Below, piece after piece: positions 9,133-19,846 of a DNA stretch of 64,000 nucleotides. Below the pieces are notes generated by a model. The model made no database searches. It was not told the origin of the DNA and saw only the letters and a program-made list of their open reading frames with translations. The DNA comes from Sugiyamaella lignohabitans. Taxonomy: Eukaryota > Ascomycota > Dipodascomycetes > Dipodascales > Trichomonascaceae. A program made the translations under genes and the position numbers. The stretch lies in contig NC_031674.1 of the NCBI RefSeq assembly GCF_001640025.1, forward strand, positions 3,038,001 to 3,102,000. Direction: 5' to 3'. The first letter of the stretch is position 1. Each line of letters starts with the position of its first letter.

Positions 9133-10553
9133 TTAAGATGTCTATAGAGTATTTGTCGGATAATTTCAATGTAACGTGGTATAACACAAAATGAGTTTAT
9201 TGCAATTCCTTTCACATCCGTCAGCTCCACGCATTGATCGCTTATGATGTCAGCGGGTTTACAATAGTATCAGATTCTTTGTTTAGAGTTTGCTGCAAGA
9301 TAGTGTGTTGGTTACAGGTAGGGCACAGGTCGAGTGTACAGTGTTAGTGGAGGCAATGTGCGGATAAACCCGGTGTGGCATGCACGGATCAATTATGCCG
9401 ACTTCCGATCTTACTCCTGCATCAACGTGATAAAAAAAATAGCGTGACCTTTTAGATCTAGATCAATTCATCTCCGGGAACAATACAACGGTCGGCGGTT
9501 TTCTACATCAGCAGGTCTCTCTACATAGGTTCATTCAGATAGCTAGTCAACAACTTTTTTCAAAAGAAAATTGTGACAAGACCGGACTCTGTTCACTACC
9601 TTATTATTATGAACTCAGTAAATGCTATCACTCCAGGTAAAACATTGCAGAATCTCTAGAGTGTACGCGTGGGATCAAGGGAATAAAACGGCTGGCAGTC
9701 AGAGTTGGAGCTCTTGTTTATACCGATTCTAATAAGCAGCCTAATTAAAACACCGTTCCTATGTAGCACATAATGAATTTATATCATACCAGTATCTTAG
9801 GCAGGTATTAATCATTTTGTACCATAGACAGAATGTTTATATATTACTTACATACGGCTTCTAAAAACTACTCTAATAGTCAGGAGCACGAAGAGGAAGC
9901 GAGTATTATCAGGGGTATCGGCAAAGGCACAACACCTAGAACACTATGGCCCACCTTCTATTAGGCCGCAATCTGTATAGTCAAGGGTACAGGTCGTAGA
10001 TCGACCTCGCTGAACCTTAGGAGGCCGTTGGACCTGTTTGTTGATATACCCCTTGAGCTGAGCTTAACTTGCATAAGTGATGATAGAACGGCTTTAGCAA
10101 CCACCATATTCAAATATATGGAATTATATTCTTCTTACGGGATACGGGATCACCGATTTGGGTACGTGCGAAGTTCTGGGTTAAGAAACAATTAGATACA
10201 ATATCACTACTGTATCTAGAAACTCCCGTTTCACAACCTACTCATTCTAAATTTAAGTGGCTTTTGATAGAGTAAGAATACCGCCAATATTAAATTCTAG
10301 CCCCGCCCAATCTTTTCAAGTACGTGGCTTTAAAAAAAGCTTAAATAGGAGTAGGTTTGATTCTCCTAAATTTTTACGTTTGCTGTGAAAGAATTCACTC
10401 CTGGCTTTATTTATTACCTTGTCAAATATTGTATCTCATAGGTCAGCGTGTTGCTCTTTTACTTGGAGAGGTGCTCGATATTGTTGACATCGGAAATCGC
10501 GTAATCGCCGCCCAGCCCAAAATTGTCAAACTTTTCTGCGAACAATCCCCACC

Positions 10554-12608
10554 ATGACGTACTCTCAGCCTGAAACTGAATTATACCCAGAGTACGCCGA
10601 ATACCAGAAATACCTTCAATACAATGGGTCTTCATCTTCTCTCTATAATGCATTTGAAAACGCTCAGTCCGCACAACAATACCTAGATGCCCCTCCGAGC
10701 CAGAAGCAAAACTCACTTCCTCCAGCTAATTACAATGTAGATATTGCAAAGTCTGAATATTTCAACATTTCACCAGAGGTCAATATCCTCGATCCAGTAG
10801 CTCTACATTTTAATGTGCAGACAGCTATAACTGATGCAAAAGGTTTCAACATCTTATCTTATCAAGAGCTGGAAGATCTGAAGAAAGAGTGGACTTTGGT
10901 AGAATCTCGGCTCGCTGACACAAATTACAAGCTGACTATGGAACTCAAGGTACGAGAGGCTGCTATATCCATCTCTAAATTGGGGGGCAAATCGCAAAAT
11001 TCATCGGTATCATCTGGAAACAGAAAGTCGTTCCTATTCAATTCTAAAGACAAAGACAAGAAGAGATTATCTAAACAAGCAGATGATGAGGTTGATATTT
11101 CGACTTCGAAGATTGATATTCTTCGCAAAGAGAGTCTTGATCTTGTTGAAAAAAAGAGTATGCTCAACAATAAAATCTTGCAACATCACGTTGCTATTTT
11201 GGCCCTGACCCATCCAGGCTCAGAGTCGTCATCAGCAGTAGCATTTGCATCCAATAACGAAGCTGCAGCCAATACCACACCAATGCAAGATCAAAATGTG
11301 TCTCCAAGGGCATCGACAAAAACTGCTACTTCGAGAATGTTGTCTCACCAGAGATCTGGAAGTGCTTTCCCTTCACCTCCACAATCGCCTCGATCGGCAG
11401 CTAGAGCTGAAGACTACGCAAAAATGGATAAGATCATTGCCAAATTGAACCACGCAATATCCAGTCGGACCACATCGCCCAGGCAGCCAATGGCCGATGA
11501 AAAACTTGATTTCATTTACGATTTGTGTGATAGATTGGTTGATCAACTGACACACTCCAAGGCTAGCCAAAAACTGAGCCAAGATGAAAATGAGCAAGTG
11601 AAGAGCATCCTTTCTGAGATCCTCAATATTCTAGATCCCTCTAAACAGATTAATTCAAGTCAGTACAAAAATTTGGAAGACCTGAGAACAACTGCATTAC
11701 ATATTTTGCAAGAATATGAGGAACAAAGTGGCGATAGATTAAAGGAGTCGCAACAAAATCATCATCAGCTAAACGAATCATATGGAAAACTTCAAGATGA
11801 ATATAAAACACTTCAAGCTGAATATCACCGCATCTCGGAGTCTAGCGAAAAACGGGACATTGTTAATGGGCAAGTACTTATTCCTAACGGTGATAATACG
11901 ATACCTTCTCCCTCAACAAAGGCAAAATCAATTCTTCGACAACAAGTCGAATCTTTGACAGCTTCTTATGAAACAAACAGAGCTGAATTAGAACGTTTAG
12001 AACTAGAAAATGTGGATTTGAAAACGAGCCTCCAGGAAACTAAGTTCTCGTCTCAAGCGGAAATTCAACAGCTGAAAAATGAACTGGTGGCGAATGAAGA
12101 GAGAGTCCAGGAGTGGAAGGAAAGATGCAACGCGTTGCATGCTGAATTAGAGTCAGTAGTGAGAAGTTTGGAGGAAGTAACTCGTCAGGCTGTGGACTAT
12201 GAGTCTGAGCGAACAAGGCTTGAACGTAATGTTCATGAATTGGAGAATAAACTCTTCCAAGCTTCTAATTCGTCGCTTGACAAACGAGTATCAATGATTG
12301 GAAGCGTGGTCGAAGACTCTGCCAACTCAAATTCCAATAGTCCAGCTAAAAAGAGTCTACTGCGTATTTCTACACTCCCTGAGAGCAACTCGTGGAATAC
12401 ATCGGAGCCTGTTAGTGTAAGCATGCTTAGACACGAGTTTAGAAGGATAACTCAGGAAATGAACGCAAAAAATATGAAGCAAGTCAAACAACTACAGTCA
12501 GAAAAGAAAAAGCTGGAACATCTTCTAAGATCTATTAAGACATCTAGTTATATGGGTAACATATCACCAGAACAGATTCAATCTTTAGGTGTGATAGAAG
12601 CAAATTAG
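10554..12608 (+). CDS. Uds1-domain coiled-coil protein (up-regulated during septation family)
   Basis: 684 residues, no introns. Residues about 60-150, starting SPEVNILDPVALHFNVQ and running through YQELEDLKKEWTLVESRL, match what I know of the fungal Uds1 domain. A Ser-rich linker (about 145-300) with many SP/TP sites follows, then long heptad-type coiled coil from about 395 to 570 (for example ESLTASYETNRAELERLELE), then a second charged coil near the C-terminus (about 625-665). No membrane span or signal peptide. Family members are linked to septation and cell-end processes in fission yeast, and the molecular role is poorly known. The ATG has a good context (CCACCATGACG). An alternative is a generic coiled-coil scaffold, but the N-terminal domain supports the call. 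Confidence 0.8.
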   Translation: MTYSQPETELYPEYAEYQKYLQYNGSSSSLYNAFENAQSAQQYLDAPPSQKQNSLPPANYNVDIAKSEYFNISPEVNILDPVALHFNVQTAITDAKGFNILSYQELEDLKKEWTLVESRLADTNYKLTMELKVREAAISISKLGGKSQNSSVSSGNRKSFLFNSKDKDKKRLSKQADDEVDISTSKIDILRKESLDLVEKKSMLNNKILQHHVAILALTHPGSESSSAVAFASNNEAAANTTPMQDQNVSPRASTKTATSRMLSHQRSGSAFPSPPQSPRSAARAEDYAKMDKIIAKLNHAISSRTTSPRQPMADEKLDFIYDLCDRLVDQLTHSKASQKLSQDENEQVKSILSEILNILDPSKQINSSQYKNLEDLRTTALHILQEYEEQSGDRLKESQQNHHQLNESYGKLQDEYKTLQAEYHRISESSEKRDIVNGQVLIPNGDNTIPSPSTKAKSILRQQVESLTASYETNRAELERLELENVDLKTSLQETKFSSQAEIQQLKNELVANEERVQEWKERCNALHAELESVVRSLEEVTRQAVDYESERTRLERNVHELENKLFQASNSSLDKRVSMIGSVVEDSANSNSNSPAKKSLLRISTLPESNSWNTSEPVSVSMLRHEFRRITQEMNAKNMKQVKQLQSEKKKLEHLLRSIKTSSYMGNISPEQIQSLGVIEAN

Positions 12609-12770
12609 CGCATAGTTTATATTTAATCTAATACTCGGAACGTTAATATATTATTGTGAAAATCAACTACCCCTAGAATTACCCTAACGGGAAGACAACA
12701 CACGGCTGTGACCCTAGTGTACTTTTCACTGTTCATGTTTGACCACATTGCAAACAGCTAAATTACCGTG

Positions 12771-13619
12771 ATGCTATTGCTAATAGCATATATATACTTT
12801 GTTTCCGCATCACTAATAGTCATTACAGCTAGGCTGCTCCCAATTCTGCATAAATTCTTGCTTTATGGAAAAGTTTTAGAATATGAACATGAAGCGAAGA
12901 CCCGGCAAAGGGACTCGGAGCCAGCAACCTTTCTCACCAAGCTTGTGGATCTGGCAGCTTCTTTGACAGTACCCAAGTCCTGGTTTGTCCACTTCTATAT
13001 AGTCAGCTGTGCGATATCGGTTATATTATGGCTTGAATACGTGGCATCGAAATGGGGTGGTCGCAATGAGGCAGCGATCGTAGATGTAGTGTCACTCGTA
13101 ATGTTTACTGTTCAGTCTGGTAGGCGGCTCTGGGAATGCCTCTATGTCGAAAAGATGAGCAATAGATCTATGATACATGCCTCGCATTACATAGTGGGTC
13201 TGACGTTTTATGTTTGCATTGGCATTGCAGTAAGATGTGGTTCCCGCAGCTCTCAAACTTCGTCAGACTCCAACGCAAAACCGACTCTTGTACTATGCAT
13301 TATGTTATTTGGGGCATGTTCAATATACCAAAACATGTGTCATAAATATCTGTCCTCACTGTTAAAATATTCGCTTCCAAACAGGGGCTTATTTCGAGTA
13401 GTTGCGTGTCCCCATTATTTGATGGAAATTGGTATCTATCTCTCGATGGCTCTACTGAATGTCCGAAATACCGCACTCTGGTTAGCGTTATTGTGGGTAG
13501 TGGTAAATTTATCTGCTTCCGGAGAGCAATCGCTACGGTTCTATAAAGAAAAGTTTGGCAGTGATAAAGATAAACCCTTAATTATTCCGAAGTACGCTAT
13601 CATTCCAGGATTGTTTTAA
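12771..13619 (+). CDS. DFG10: Polyprenol reductase, steroid 5-alpha-reductase family
   Basis: 282 residues; yeast Dfg10 has 253 and human SRD5A3 has 318. It reduces the alpha-isoprene of polyprenol to give dolichol, needed in the ER for N-glycosylation. Visible family marks: VPKSWFVHFYIVS (about 73-85), the RRLWECLYVEKMSNRSM motif (about 120-136), and near the C-terminus PHYLMEIGIY and LSASGEQSLRFYKEKFG, the NADPH-site region. It ends with a short basic stretch and IPGLF. About six hydrophobic spans are visible. The first ATG in frame is 12771; a GTG directly precedes it by one codon and was not used. It sits 160 bases after the Uds1-domain gene and 110 before PRM1, all on the same strand. 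Confidence 0.93.
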   Translation: MLLLIAYIYFVSASLIVITARLLPILHKFLLYGKVLEYEHEAKTRQRDSEPATFLTKLVDLAASLTVPKSWFVHFYIVSCAISVILWLEYVASKWGGRNEAAIVDVVSLVMFTVQSGRRLWECLYVEKMSNRSMIHASHYIVGLTFYVCIGIAVRCGSRSSQTSSDSNAKPTLVLCIMLFGACSIYQNMCHKYLSSLLKYSLPNRGLFRVVACPHYLMEIGIYLSMALLNVRNTALWLALLWVVVNLSASGEQSLRFYKEKFGSDKDKPLIIPKYAIIPGLF

Positions 13620-13729
13620 CCCATGACTTCCTTCAGAGACGCACAATGCAATGCATCTCTTTATCAATGAAACTGCCGATCCTTTGAGAGGTCGACTGTA
13701 GGGGCGATTTCTTATAGGAAATTGTATAA

Positions 13730-15619
13730 ATGGGAAGAAATGTCAAGCAAAGTCGTTGCCCACCTCCAGAGATGACCTTCAAATCGGACAGTAGCTCAGC
13801 AACTATCACATCATTTTATACTTTAAATGATAGAACAAAACGTTCAAAAGTGTCGAAGCCATCTATCTCACTTGGACTTACGGGTCTATTCAAAAGTAGG
13901 TGGACTGCCTCCAAATCTATTGAGGAAAACACACCGTATCTCTGCTTACGTGAAAAGTTATCTCAGGTGCTGTTTAATGGCTTCACTCTGATGTTGATAT
14001 TTATGGCAATAGATATCCATATTTTCGGAGTGATGACCAGCAACTACTTGACAGGTATACTTTCATATTCACAACTAGCAGCAAATGTCATTCAGTATTC
14101 GTCCGCTGGTATTCAAAGTTCAGCTCTATTGGCTGGTATGTCCCTGCAGTCACTTGAGGCACAGATGAATGCTGCTGCCTCCCAGTCTGCGTCCGACTTA
14201 AATTCGACTTTTTCCAATATGCTAATTTCCCTGACCAATAGTATTACAGCTACAGCCTACAGTTACAACCAGGTCGCTGAATCCTCGTCTAAATCCGCTT
14301 TCATTGGCTCTGCTAATACCACCACCTCGCTCCACGATTGGCTAAATGTGACCCTGGGCAGTGCAATTAATTACACTGAGCTGGAGTTAACCAACATTAC
14401 GAATGCACTCTCTCAGCTTGAAAGCTCACTCAATAATAACCCTCAACTGTTCTCCCATGTAGAACTGGGCAGTTTCCAGAATTTCACTCTCTCCAAAATT
14501 TCGTCCATTGAGATGCCTCTCGGTCTTAATGAAAACCTGTCAAATCTAGCCTCGAGATCAGATTTTGGCTTTATGGATATCGCGTTAAATACAACTGAAA
14601 GACTGAAAAATATGTTCTCTAGTTTCCAAGTATCCGACCCGATTGAGCTGATCTCTCAGCTCAACTATAGTCTCTCTGCGAATGCAACAGCTGACGTTAT
14701 TCCAGTAATTGATATCTCTTCTGAAGATTCACCACTACGTCTAATGTCGACTCAAATTCTCCAGCTGCGCAAGACTTACATTATTACGTTTAGCTGTCTC
14801 GCGTTGCTGGCCTCTTTCTTATGCGGTATCGTCGAGTTATTTAGTTGGAGGATACTGCTGCAACAGGCAAGGTTGTTGAACGCTCCAGGGAACTTTCAAG
14901 ACCCTCTGGAGAATATAGACATTGCTTCTCATCCAATTATTACCTGGATCGCATTAAAAATGAGCAAACGGGTGACTGCTGTAAAAACGAAAGTGCTAAT
15001 GAGATGGGTAGTGTCATACTCCCTCTCCCCGGTAGCTATTGGTGCACTTCAATCATTCTCGTGTCTGATGGTAATGTATTTCTGCAAGAAGAACATGATA
15101 AGTGCTCTGTCAGTCCCCTCATCGACAATGAGCTGGAACAATGTTTCAATTGCGGGAAATGCTGCAACAAATTCGGTTGTTAGTTCCATCAACAACTTTA
15201 TATTTGACTTACAGGGGAGAACAAACAGCAATCTCAAATCAGCCTTGAGTAATGCCTTGAACCAAACACAATCTGAACTCTCCAGGTTTGACAAGGAAAT
15301 GGCAGATACTCTACGAACAATTTTCGAGTCCTCAAGTCTGCGTTCCTGTTTTCCTTCCAACTGGTCAATACAATCAACCCCGCCGCTCACAGTAACATTC
15401 AGCGAAGTTATCTTCCCACAAATTAATGGAAGCTTTAACCCATCTTTGACCAGCGAATTAGACCAGATGCCAATTGGTACTCAGGGAAAAATGCAAGAAT
15501 TAGCAATGTTTTTGAATGGCTTAGCCGGCATCTATCTTAAATTGTCTTTGACAAGTCTCGGGGTTTGGATGTTTTTAGTCATAATATCCTTGACCACATT
15601 TTTATTCAAAAATCGGTGA
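13730..15619 (+). CDS. PRM1: Plasma membrane fusion protein Prm1
   Basis: 629 residues (S. cerevisiae Prm1 has 661). Prm1 is a multi-span, heavily glycosylated membrane protein that promotes plasma-membrane merger of mating partners. The N-terminus has PYLCLREKLSQVLFNGFTLM, typical of the family just before span 1 (about residues 78-105). Further spans lie near 346-370, 422-445 and 600-625. The long loops are rich in Asn-X-Ser/Thr sequons, fitting extracellular placement. A conserved cysteine is seen at RSCFPSNWSI in the second loop. In other yeasts the gene is pheromone-induced; I looked for a clear pheromone-response cluster and found none in the short 110-base upstream gap. It ends 30 bases from the LYS2 stop codon, tail to tail. 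Confidence 0.92.
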   Translation: MGRNVKQSRCPPPEMTFKSDSSSATITSFYTLNDRTKRSKVSKPSISLGLTGLFKSRWTASKSIEENTPYLCLREKLSQVLFNGFTLMLIFMAIDIHIFGVMTSNYLTGILSYSQLAANVIQYSSAGIQSSALLAGMSLQSLEAQMNAAASQSASDLNSTFSNMLISLTNSITATAYSYNQVAESSSKSAFIGSANTTTSLHDWLNVTLGSAINYTELELTNITNALSQLESSLNNNPQLFSHVELGSFQNFTLSKISSIEMPLGLNENLSNLASRSDFGFMDIALNTTERLKNMFSSFQVSDPIELISQLNYSLSANATADVIPVIDISSEDSPLRLMSTQILQLRKTYIITFSCLALLASFLCGIVELFSWRILLQQARLLNAPGNFQDPLENIDIASHPIITWIALKMSKRVTAVKTKVLMRWVVSYSLSPVAIGALQSFSCLMVMYFCKKNMISALSVPSSTMSWNNVSIAGNAATNSVVSSINNFIFDLQGRTNSNLKSALSNALNQTQSELSRFDKEMADTLRTIFESSSLRSCFPSNWSIQSTPPLTVTFSEVIFPQINGSFNPSLTSELDQMPIGTQGKMQELAMFLNGLAGIYLKLSLTSLGVWMFLVIISLTTFLFKNR

Positions 15620-15649
15620 CAGTATATATGCTTTATGTAATTTACATAC

Positions 15650-18600
15650 TTAATTACTGCTTCCTCTTCCTCCTGCAGAAGCTAGCTTTTCCAGTAACAA
15701 GCTGTCAACATGAACCTCGGGGAGTTCATGAGTACCTTGTTGTGTGGGCTTGGGCAAATGACCAATTGCAACCAAAAACCCGAGGTAAACACCCATTTGC
15801 TCAATGTCAACACCTTTTCCTGCGGATAGGTCAACCCCTGTCCAGGAAGCGTCTGCAGCAAGTGACGTCCTGGCATTTCGGTCATCTAGTTCTGGAGCCT
15901 TCGTACTTTGAGGCAAGTTGTCAAGCACAAAATGCAGCAGTGGATACAGAGCATTGTCGTTAGAGCCCTCAACAACAAACTTCTCCAATGCAATTCTCCA
16001 CGGAACATAATCAACCTCCTCGACAGTATATCCAAAACTTTGAAGGGATCTTAAAAACTGATTGAATCTTAATCTAGGATGGCCTGTAACATGAGAGACT
16101 GTTAGTTCGCTATGAGCAGGGTGGAACGCAGATGCCGTTACAACTCTAGCTACATGATCAACTGGAACCATGTTGACGGTATTATTGATGTTCGGAATTT
16201 GTCCCAACTGGATACATCCTTTCAACATTCTGATCAAAAAGTCATCTGTATTGGTAGCACCCGAAGTAGATTCACCAACAATATAACCAGGTCTAACAAT
16301 GGTTCCTCTTAAACCGTGTTTCTCTCCGGCCTCTCGAATTATCTTCTCTGCAGCCCACTTGGATTGGCCATATCCATTACCAAGCCCGGTCTTTGAACCT
16401 TCAAGCAGATCTGACTCTAGGATGCCTTCACCGCCTGCCTCAATTAGAGTGTCGGACAACTCTACAAAGTAATCAGTGTCAAGAGCAGAGGTAGAGGAAA
16501 CAAATGTGAAATACTTGGCTTTACCTGAGCTACAAAGATCCATAACATTGATTGTTCCGATGACGTTGGGCCCACGTAGAGTCGAGTACGGGTACACCCA
16601 GTGAACAAGAGCACCATTGTGGATTACTGTATCAACAGAAGAAGTCAATTCAGACCACTGCTCTTCGGCAAGACCAAAATGCTTCTCCTCCAAATTTCCG
16701 ATGACAGGCACAATCTTTGTAGCATATTCATCCTTCCAGATTCCGTAAGCAATGCTAGAGTTCTTTATTCTGTCGAATCCCTTCTCTTTATCAGCGGCTC
16801 TCACATGTGCATAGATCTTGATGTCATTGTTTCGTTCAAGCAGGTCCTTGATAATGAATGATCCCAAGAAACCTGTGGCTCCAGTCAAGAAGACAGTTAA
16901 AGGAGCAGATGGATTCAAAGGTTTGTCTAATGACAGGTACGCAGGCAATTCCTTAGAAAGATTTTCGGCATCCTCTGCATACGTTTTGGCGACTTGCTTT
17001 TCCGAGGGCGCCGATTCGTTAGCACTAAACGGGTCAATAATATTGTTACCACCAGCAATTTCAAGCTCCTTCGCAAAGGCTGCAATGGTAGGAGCTTTGA
17101 AAATCAAACCAAGAGGAATATCCAGCATCATCTTCTTTCTGACAGCAAAGATCATTCGAGTGGCAAGAATGGAGTGACCGCCAAGATCAAAAAAGCTATC
17201 GGTTGGTTCAACAGATAATGGTCTTTGTGGAAGAATTTCTAACCAGATATCCTTGACTTTAGATTCCATCTCAGAAAATTTTACAGTTGCCGAATCTTCG
17301 CGCTTTTCAGTCCTTTTGGCTACGGCAGCCAATTGAGCCGTGTCGGGAAATGGCAAAGCTGGCTTATCAACCTTACCATTAGGGTTAAGAGGCAGCTTGT
17401 TCAGAGGCACAATGACAGTGGGCACCGCATAGCTTGGTAGCTTACCACGAAGATAGTTTTTCACTTCCTTGATGAGTTTTCTGTAACGAACAAGACCTTT
17501 GACTACATAATCAGGTTGAGTGCCATCCCCTTCAACTTCCTCATCTAAACTTTCGCGAGCAGACATAAACTCCTCAGTTTCTTTACGATTATGAGGCACA
17601 ATATAAGACACCAATACTGGTTCTTCATCCTTCGATCTACGTACCAGTGTGATATTTTCCCGAACGTGAGGAAATCGGGACAAATGAGTATCAATCTCAC
17701 CCAGTTCAATTCTGAAACCACGGATTTTGACTTGATCATCGGCACGTCCAGTACACTCAGTATTTCCATCAGGTAAGTATCGGCCCAAGTCGCCAGTACG
17801 ATAAAGTCTATCACGAGGACCAAACCAATATTCACGCCAAGGCTCGGGGCTTGTGGCGGCACTAGCCTTTGCATTGTCTGCTGCAACCCATTTTTCGTTG
17901 TCGACATACCAATTTTTGACAAACTTCTGAGCTGTCATATCGGGCAATTTCAAATAACCCTCAGCAAGACCACCTGCACGAACATAAATTTCACCAACTT
18001 CACCAACACCACATGTCTGAGTGCGATCATGTCTATTTACGACTAGCAATTGAACATTCAACATGCCTTTTCCAGCAGGAATAATATCTTTTTGAGACTG
18101 CAAGAAACTAGAATCCTTGGCCACAGAGGCAACCTCAAAATAGGACACTGATCGCTGCGTTTCGGTGGTTCCGTACATGTTGACAATAAACACGTTGCGT
18201 GCAAGGTTTTGTAACTTCAAGCAGTCCCTCTTTGTTAAAACATCGCCTACAAAAAAAGCATGGTGAAGAGATGGGATTTCATGTGTGGCTTGAGCAGAGA
18301 GCAATTGCCCCATAGCAGGTGTCAAGTGTGTGACTGTAGCTCCCTGTGTGCCCATCCATTCAGCCAGTCTTCCTGGTGTACCAATATCATCACTGGTAGG
18401 GACAAGAAGGCGTGCACCAAGGAAGAGAGGTGTAAAAATGTCTCGCTGTATAGGATCATGGGCAATGCCACTGAGCATAGTAAATTTGTCATTCTCACTT
18501 AATCCGAAGGTCTTGGCCATCCATGGAAAGTAATAGGTAAGAGAAAAATGTCTACCTTTTACACCTTTGGGCACACCTTCAGATCCAGAGGTAAAACTTA

Positions 18601-19846
18601 GAGTAGGATTGCAATCTGGGCCAACGACAACTCCGGTGCTTGAGGATTTGAGATCCTGCACATGTGCCAGAACATCTACAGAGCTATCATTAGCACCACC
18701 AATGAGTTTACCATCATCAAGAATCTCTAAAGCAGGAACTGTAGTCTTAAGATCAAGCTCATCTGCTATGTATTGAGTGACAGCAGGGGCGAGAAGACCA
18801 GCCTTGCGAAGAACGACCAATGCATTTGGCTTAGCAACGCTAAGATAAATATTTTGACGAGCTGGAGGATAGGCAGGATCTATGACAGAGAAAGTAGCAC
18901 CGGCCTTAAGAACACCCATTACAGCGACAACAAGGTCAACACCTCTGTATGCGTAAACCATAACTACATCGCCAATGACAATACCACTTTTAACTAAATG
19001 ATGAGCTAAAATATTTGAAGCTTCATCAATCTGCTTGTAAGTGAAAGTACGGTCTTTAGATTCAGGATCCAAAAAATTTGCGGTTTCAACCACACAGGGT
19101 CTGTCAGGATGTACTTTAGCATTTTTGGAGAAAATATCATGAATAGCCCCTTTAAATCCAGACCAATCCAGGTCAGTAGTAGGATCAGGAAGAAGAACAG
19201 ATTGCCTACTCGTTATTAAGGAAATAGCACCGACTGAAATATCAGCAGCCATAGCTGACTCATTGATAATCTTAAATAATTGCTCAGCGAAAATAACTAT
19301 ACGCTCCTTTTTGTATAACAAAGAATTGTAAGCAATCACCAGCTTGTTGTCAGGTTGGATGAAAGCACTCAAGTCCGTAGATCGCGAATGTGTGTTGCAT
19401 TCACCTAACTGAATCGACGCTCTGTAAATACTCGATATTTCTTTATTCTGACTCTTGATATAGGCAGTAAGGTCAGCCACAGATACCGGGTTTTCCAGAG
19501 CGAACTTCTCATATTCCTGAACAGTGTTCAACAATTCTCTGAACTTTGTTTCACCAGTAATATTAGTTCGAAGAACATATTGAGATAGACCATCAGTAGT
19601 CGTAGTACCCACAACAATATCTTCATCTCCAGTTAAACGAAACACGAGGGTAACAAAGGCAGTCAACAAAACGTTGAATGAGTGATTCGATGTAAATTGA
19701 CTTAAAGAGATCTTAATACTCTCCGGAATTTCAATAGAATAAGTCGACTCAACGACTTTTGCTTCATTTGGAGTAACAAAATCAAAAGGCAGAACTGACA
19801 AGGTAGAGCTTCTGAGCTTCTCCGACCATAATTCGAGAGCTGACAT
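15650..19846 (-). CDS. LYS2: L-2-aminoadipate reductase large subunit
   Basis: 1,398 residues from the ATG at 19846 (S. cerevisiae 1,392). The enzyme activates alpha-aminoadipate with ATP, loads it on a phosphopantetheine arm and reduces it with NADPH to the semialdehyde, the fifth step of fungal lysine synthesis. Domains in order: condensation-like N-terminus (about 1-230); adenylation domain with LSFTSGSEGVPKGVKG near 415 and YRTGDLGRYLPDG near 690; carrier domain with DLGGHSILATRM, where Ser892 takes the arm; and an NAD(P)-binding reductase domain with TGATGFLGS near 988 and the YxxxK pair in GYGQSKWAAEKI near 1158-1162. The frame stays open to 19993, but the extra 49 codons match no Lys2 and an ATG at 19870 is also possible. 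It depends on a Lys5-type phosphopantetheinyl transferase, not in this window. Confidence 0.96.
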   Translation of the reverse strand: MSALELWSEKLRSSTLSVLPFDFVTPNEAKVVESTYSIEIPESIKISLSQFTSNHSFNVLLTAFVTLVFRLTGDEDIVVGTTTTDGLSQYVLRTNITGETKFRELLNTVQEYEKFALENPVSVADLTAYIKSQNKEISSIYRASIQLGECNTHSRSTDLSAFIQPDNKLVIAYNSLLYKKERIVIFAEQLFKIINESAMAADISVGAISLITSRQSVLLPDPTTDLDWSGFKGAIHDIFSKNAKVHPDRPCVVETANFLDPESKDRTFTYKQIDEASNILAHHLVKSGIVIGDVVMVYAYRGVDLVVAVMGVLKAGATFSVIDPAYPPARQNIYLSVAKPNALVVLRKAGLLAPAVTQYIADELDLKTTVPALEILDDGKLIGGANDSSVDVLAHVQDLKSSSTGVVVGPDCNPTLSFTSGSEGVPKGVKGRHFSLTYYFPWMAKTFGLSENDKFTMLSGIAHDPIQRDIFTPLFLGARLLVPTSDDIGTPGRLAEWMGTQGATVTHLTPAMGQLLSAQATHEIPSLHHAFFVGDVLTKRDCLKLQNLARNVFIVNMYGTTETQRSVSYFEVASVAKDSSFLQSQKDIIPAGKGMLNVQLLVVNRHDRTQTCGVGEVGEIYVRAGGLAEGYLKLPDMTAQKFVKNWYVDNEKWVAADNAKASAATSPEPWREYWFGPRDRLYRTGDLGRYLPDGNTECTGRADDQVKIRGFRIELGEIDTHLSRFPHVRENITLVRRSKDEEPVLVSYIVPHNRKETEEFMSARESLDEEVEGDGTQPDYVVKGLVRYRKLIKEVKNYLRGKLPSYAVPTVIVPLNKLPLNPNGKVDKPALPFPDTAQLAAVAKRTEKREDSATVKFSEMESKVKDIWLEILPQRPLSVEPTDSFFDLGGHSILATRMIFAVRKKMMLDIPLGLIFKAPTIAAFAKELEIAGGNNIIDPFSANESAPSEKQVAKTYAEDAENLSKELPAYLSLDKPLNPSAPLTVFLTGATGFLGSFIIKDLLERNNDIKIYAHVRAADKEKGFDRIKNSSIAYGIWKDEYATKIVPVIGNLEEKHFGLAEEQWSELTSSVDTVIHNGALVHWVYPYSTLRGPNVIGTINVMDLCSSGKAKYFTFVSSTSALDTDYFVELSDTLIEAGGEGILESDLLEGSKTGLGNGYGQSKWAAEKIIREAGEKHGLRGTIVRPGYIVGESTSGATNTDDFLIRMLKGCIQLGQIPNINNTVNMVPVDHVARVVTASAFHPAHSELTVSHVTGHPRLRFNQFLRSLQSFGYTVEEVDYVPWRIALEKFVVEGSNDNALYPLLHFVLDNLPQSTKAPELDDRNARTSLAADASWTGVDLSAGKGVDIEQMGVYLGFLVAIGHLPKPTQQGTHELPEVHVDSLLLEKLASAGGRGSSN

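Larger units (their letters stand above)
8093..10553. other. Long gene-free region between ADH1 and the Uds1-domain gene
   Basis: About 2.46 kb, the longest stretch here without a gene. It divides two divergent genes. The first 300 bases are the ADH1 promoter. Longer frames inside (for example 8446-8628, 8607-8801 and 8991-9230 on the minus strand) resemble no protein; the last one reads through the 12-bp tandem repeat. A pair of inverted arms CCATAT...ATATGG near 10102-10120 resembles an Mcm1-type CC(A/T)GG box. I found no tRNA, snRNA or LTR signature. A noncoding RNA cannot be excluded. Confidence 0.45.
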
